Shown: positions 61,582-64,000 of the stretch, piece by piece
How the letters are laid out: each line of letters starts with the position of its first letter
How positions within the stretch are numbered: position 1 is the first letter of the stretch
Origin: JASHPR01 sp963842355
Lineage (GTDB): Bacteria > Actinomycetota > Actinomycetes > Streptosporangiales > Streptosporangiaceae
Length of the DNA: 64,000 nt
Assembly (NCBI GenBank): GCA_963842355.1
Contig: CAWJGC010000010.1
Span: 141,087-205,086, forward strand
Reading direction: 5' to 3'
Notes under the pieces: model-generated
The model's input: only the letters and a program-made list of their open reading frames with translations
What the model was told of the DNA's origin: nothing
Database searches by the model: none
Position numbers and translations under genes: made by a program

Positions 61582-62934
61582 CTCCACGTGCCACAGGTCG
61601 TGGTAGGAGCCGATCACCTGGTCTGGGGTCATCACGGTGGCGGGGATGTTGGTGACGTAGCCCTTGAGGCCGGCAAGCCTGCGAGCCCGCGCGAGCGAGG
61701 CTTCGTCCAGGGTCCGGGCGTCGCCCTTGATCGTCACGAACCTGGGTGTGCGTGCCGTCTTGTCCCCGTCCACGACGGCGCGGGCCCGGTTCTCCTGAGC
61801 GTTGAGGGTCTTGTTGTCACGGGCGGCGCGCCTGGCGGAGTACGCCCACACCGCCCGCCATGACGACGAATGGCTGTTACGGTTCCAGACGGGCTCGGCC
61901 CTCAGCGCGACGTTGTTCTCGGTGTTCTTGCCGGCGCGCGGGGTGAGGGTGTCGATGACCTGCCCGTCGGTGAAAGCGTCCCCATGCCACCGGAAATGGG
62001 ACTCCAGGTCGACCGGCGCCTTCGTCGTGCGGGAGCCGACGATGAACCCGAGCCCGGCCTCGTCCAGCTCGCGCAGGTTAGCCGCCGACAGCATGCCCGC
62101 GTCGGCGACCACGACCATGCCCTCCATGCCGTGCCGGGCCTGGAACTGGCGGATGACCGGCAGCAGCGTCAGCGTCTCGGCCCTGGACCCTTCGAAGCAG
62201 CCGATCTCCAGCGGGAAGCCGTGCCGGTCGACCAGCAGCCCGACCACGACCTGCGGGTCGACCCGCCGCTCCTTGGAGTACCCGACCTTGCGCAGGTCGT
62301 CCTCCTTCTCCGCCTCGAAATACAACGTCGTCACGTCGTAGAGGCACAAGGAGACATCGCCGCCGGCCCGCGCGCGGGCGAAGCACAGCGCGGCGAGCTG
62401 GTCGCGGTAGCCGTCCTTGCCGCAGCGGGCCAGGGCGCGGCGCATCGTCTTCTCGCTCGCCGGCCTGCGGCCCAGATCGGTCAGCACCCGCCCGGTGTCC
62501 AGGATCGAGGTCGGCTCCACGATCCTGGCAATAACCAGGTCCCGGAACACGTCGTCTCCCAGCGCGTCGAACCCGAGGGAGATGAACACCCCGGCCAGAA
62601 CGTCATACAGCACCCGCGACGAGGTCGAGATCACCCGCGGGGCGGCGGCCGTCACGCGCGTGCGTGTCATGGTGACCGGGTCACCGAAGAGCGTGTCACC
62701 ACCCGCCGGGGCCAGCAGCGGCGTCTTCGCCGCCACCGGCTCGATCCCCAGCTCGAACTCGCCCTGTCCCGGATCCCGCAGCAGCGCCCGGGCCCGCTCG
62801 ACCAGCAACCCGAGCTCAGCCTCGGTATGCGCCGAGCCGACATGCGCGATAATCCGCCGGCGGCCACCAGCCGACTCAGCGATCTGCACGGCCGTCGCCC
62901 CTGAGGACGTCCGCACCCGCCGAATCCACGCCAC
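61582..62934 (-). pseudogene. IS1634 transposase, N-terminal part
   Basis: From GTG 62934 (VAWIRRVRTSSGATAVQIAE) to the Glu codon at 61582: about 451 residues with the first two DDE Asp regions, DVSLCLYDVTTLYFEAEKED and GMVVVADAGMLSAANLREL, and ending MTPDQVIGSYHDLWHVE. The next codons (TSKPQCC...) belong to the inserted element and continue to a stop at 61375. Confidence 0.82.
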
Positions 62935-62967
62935 GGGCCAACCGTAGGGCACCAGCTAGTGCCTCAG

Positions 62968-63349
62968 GAACGCCTCTGCCGCACCCATCACCCCAGGTCA
63001 GCGCGCCGCTGATAATCGCTCCGCAGGCCGGTGACCAAACTCAGGTGGATGTATGGCGCAGAAGACGAAGCGGAACAGTCGCCATCATCTCGGACCGAGC
63101 ATCCCGGCCAGGTGCGGGGCAGGCGGCCAGGGATCGCGCCGTGGCGCGATCCCCCGGTGAGCCGTGACGCGATCCCCGGGTGAGTCTGCCGGTGAACATG
63201 GCGACGGCTTGGTGCTCGTCGTCGACAGACCTCGGCGGGCCAGTTCTGTGAGTCGGGCATCTTGCCGCCGGGACTGGAGACAGGCCGGGTCGGCCTGTAG
63301 GCCGGCGAAGCGTTACCAAGGAGCACATAAGTAAGCCGACCAATCCCGG
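62968..63349. other. Intergenic stretch with one perfect hairpin
   Basis: 382 bp between the IS1634 and the last transposase. It holds the hairpin at 63131-63154. No gene recognised. Confidence 0.4.
63131..63154. terminator. Perfect 11-bp hairpin
   Basis: GGGATCGCGCC, loop GT, GGCGCGATCCC: a perfect palindrome of 24 bp. A partial third copy, GTGACGCGATCCCCGG, follows within 30 bp. No T-run follows on either strand, so a terminator role is only one option; a protein-binding or recombination site is another. Confidence 0.35.
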
Positions 63350-64000
63350 TTATGCGGTTATGTAGCGCAGGTGCGGGTCAGCGAAGAATGCCCGGACCAG
63401 TCCGGGGCGCTTCTGGAGCCGCCGCAGGGCGCCGATAGCCTTGGCCTTGAGGTCTTCCTTGCTGGTGACGCCGGTCTTGCCGATCCGGTCATGCTTGACG
63501 TTCTTCCAGACCCATTCGTCGGGATTCAGCTCGGGTGAGTATCCAGGCAGGAAGAACAGCTTCACCGGCCTTCTGCAGAGGCAACGAATTCCTTCGTGGC
63601 AGTGGCGCGGTGGGCGGGATGCCCGTCAACGATGAGATAAACGGGGCCGGGGGCGTCATGCAGCAGCCGCTTACAGAAGTCGATGAAGACGGCGGCGTTC
63701 GTGTTGCCCTCATAGACCGCGAACCGCAGCGCGCCTTTCGCGGAGACCACGGAAATCATGTTCACCGAATACCGGGCCCCGGTGTTCTTCACCTCCGGGG
63801 TCTGTCCCACCGGCGACCAGGTCGTGCCCGCATGGTAGTCCGAGCGGATCCCGGCCTCATCAGCGAAGTAGATGACCGCGCCCGCGGCCTCAGCCTGCGC
63901 CTGAATGGCGGGATACTCCTCGCGCTTCCACCGGTCGACCGCCTCAGGGTTCTGCTGGTAAGCGCGGTGAAGCGGCCGTTGCGGGGACATTCCGTCGAGA
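63350..64000 (-). pseudogene. IS630 family transposase, frameshifted, 5' end beyond window
   Basis: From the right edge, GMSPQRPLHRAYQQNPEAVD, then GAVIYFADEAGIRSDYHAGT (Asp) and PVYLIVDGHPAHRATATKEF (Asp) in one frame; at about 63563 the frame shifts and continues KLFFLPGYSPELNPDEWVWK (Glu) to the stop at 63350. A one-base change separates the halves (VASAEGR against an expected VKLFFLPGYSPELNPDE). The N-terminal HTH part is outside the window. Confidence 0.78.

Larger units (their letters stand above)
57441..62967 (-). mobile_element. IS1634 family element split by a serine-recombinase element
   Basis: The left edge is fixed by the end of the repeat at 57440; the right edge at about 62967 is placed by the shared terminal CTGAG. 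Without the 3.8-kb insert (57747-61581) it would be about 1.69 kb, the normal IS1634 size. The transposase gene lies in two parts on the minus strand. A target duplication is not evident. Confidence 0.7.

Noticed and set aside
1..64000. CRISPR arrays, rRNA genes, or a replication origin
   Set aside because: No regularly spaced short repeats, rRNA-like sequence or DnaA-box clusters were seen.

Overview
The window is 64 kb of very GC-rich DNA with GTG starts, AGGAGG-type ribosome sites and gene families typical of Actinomycetota: a DUF1876/Rv1738-type protein, LuxR/AfsR-type ATPase regulators, ECF sigma factors with extra C-terminal domains, and an LLM-class oxidoreductase. I cannot name the genus. 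It reads as an accessory, decaying chromosomal region: many genes are fragments, carry a single frameshift or stop, or are split by insertion sequences.

Layout. 1-13.5 kb: a block resembling a DosR/DevR dormancy regulon. It holds an M50 membrane protease, a universal stress protein remnant, a GNAT/acyl-CoA synthetase (NDP-forming) fusion, an Rv1738-like DUF1876 protein, nicotinate phosphoribosyltransferase and a lipoprotein polysaccharide deacetylase. DosR-like palindromes stand before the protease, the GNAT/ACS gene and the deacetylase, two of them as tandem pairs spaced exactly 22 bp. Two ABC-2 exporters and remnants of pcm, a RodZ-like gene, rtcB and gap are mixed in. 13.8-17.7 kb: NlpC/P60 fragment, secreted DUF1906 protein with SH3 repeats, and a TetR/hydrolase operon. 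17.8-23.8 kb: ISL3, IS1380, integrase, IS630 and IS481 material, the 3' end of a tRNA-Met, a Phd/RelE-type toxin-antitoxin pair, and two fragments that meet head to head (TetR and epoxide hydrolase). 24-39.7 kb: DUF1905, DUF4389, an FAD oxidoreductase, small membrane and LuxR-linked proteins, two large ATPase regulators, an MBL-fold protein, a RibD-like reductase, an MFS exporter divergent from a sigma factor, and MFS fragments. 40-51.5 kb: LLM oxidoreductase with a nonsense codon, a methyltransferase split by an IS630-type element carrying a passenger gene, a PEP mutase-like protein, an ECF42/YCII/RibD module, a LysE/AraC pair and an APH/GNAT pair. 51.5-64 kb: almost only mobile DNA. Two nearly identical IS630 copies in opposite orientation flank an IS66 element with a passenger gene. 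An IS1634 transposase gene has been split, just after its catalytic glutamate codon, by a serine-recombinase element that itself carries an IS3. A partial IS630-family transposase closes the window.

Several insertions can be undone on paper. Removing the 1,664-bp IS630 restores the methyltransferase frame through a TA duplication. Removing 57747-61581 restores the IS1634 frame. The IS66 is bounded by an 8-bp duplication. These reconstructions are the best supported new observations. The most interesting biological hypotheses are the DosR-like regulon and the recombinase that targets the conserved catalytic motif of a transposase. All family assignments come from reading motifs and recalled family sequences; no search was run.
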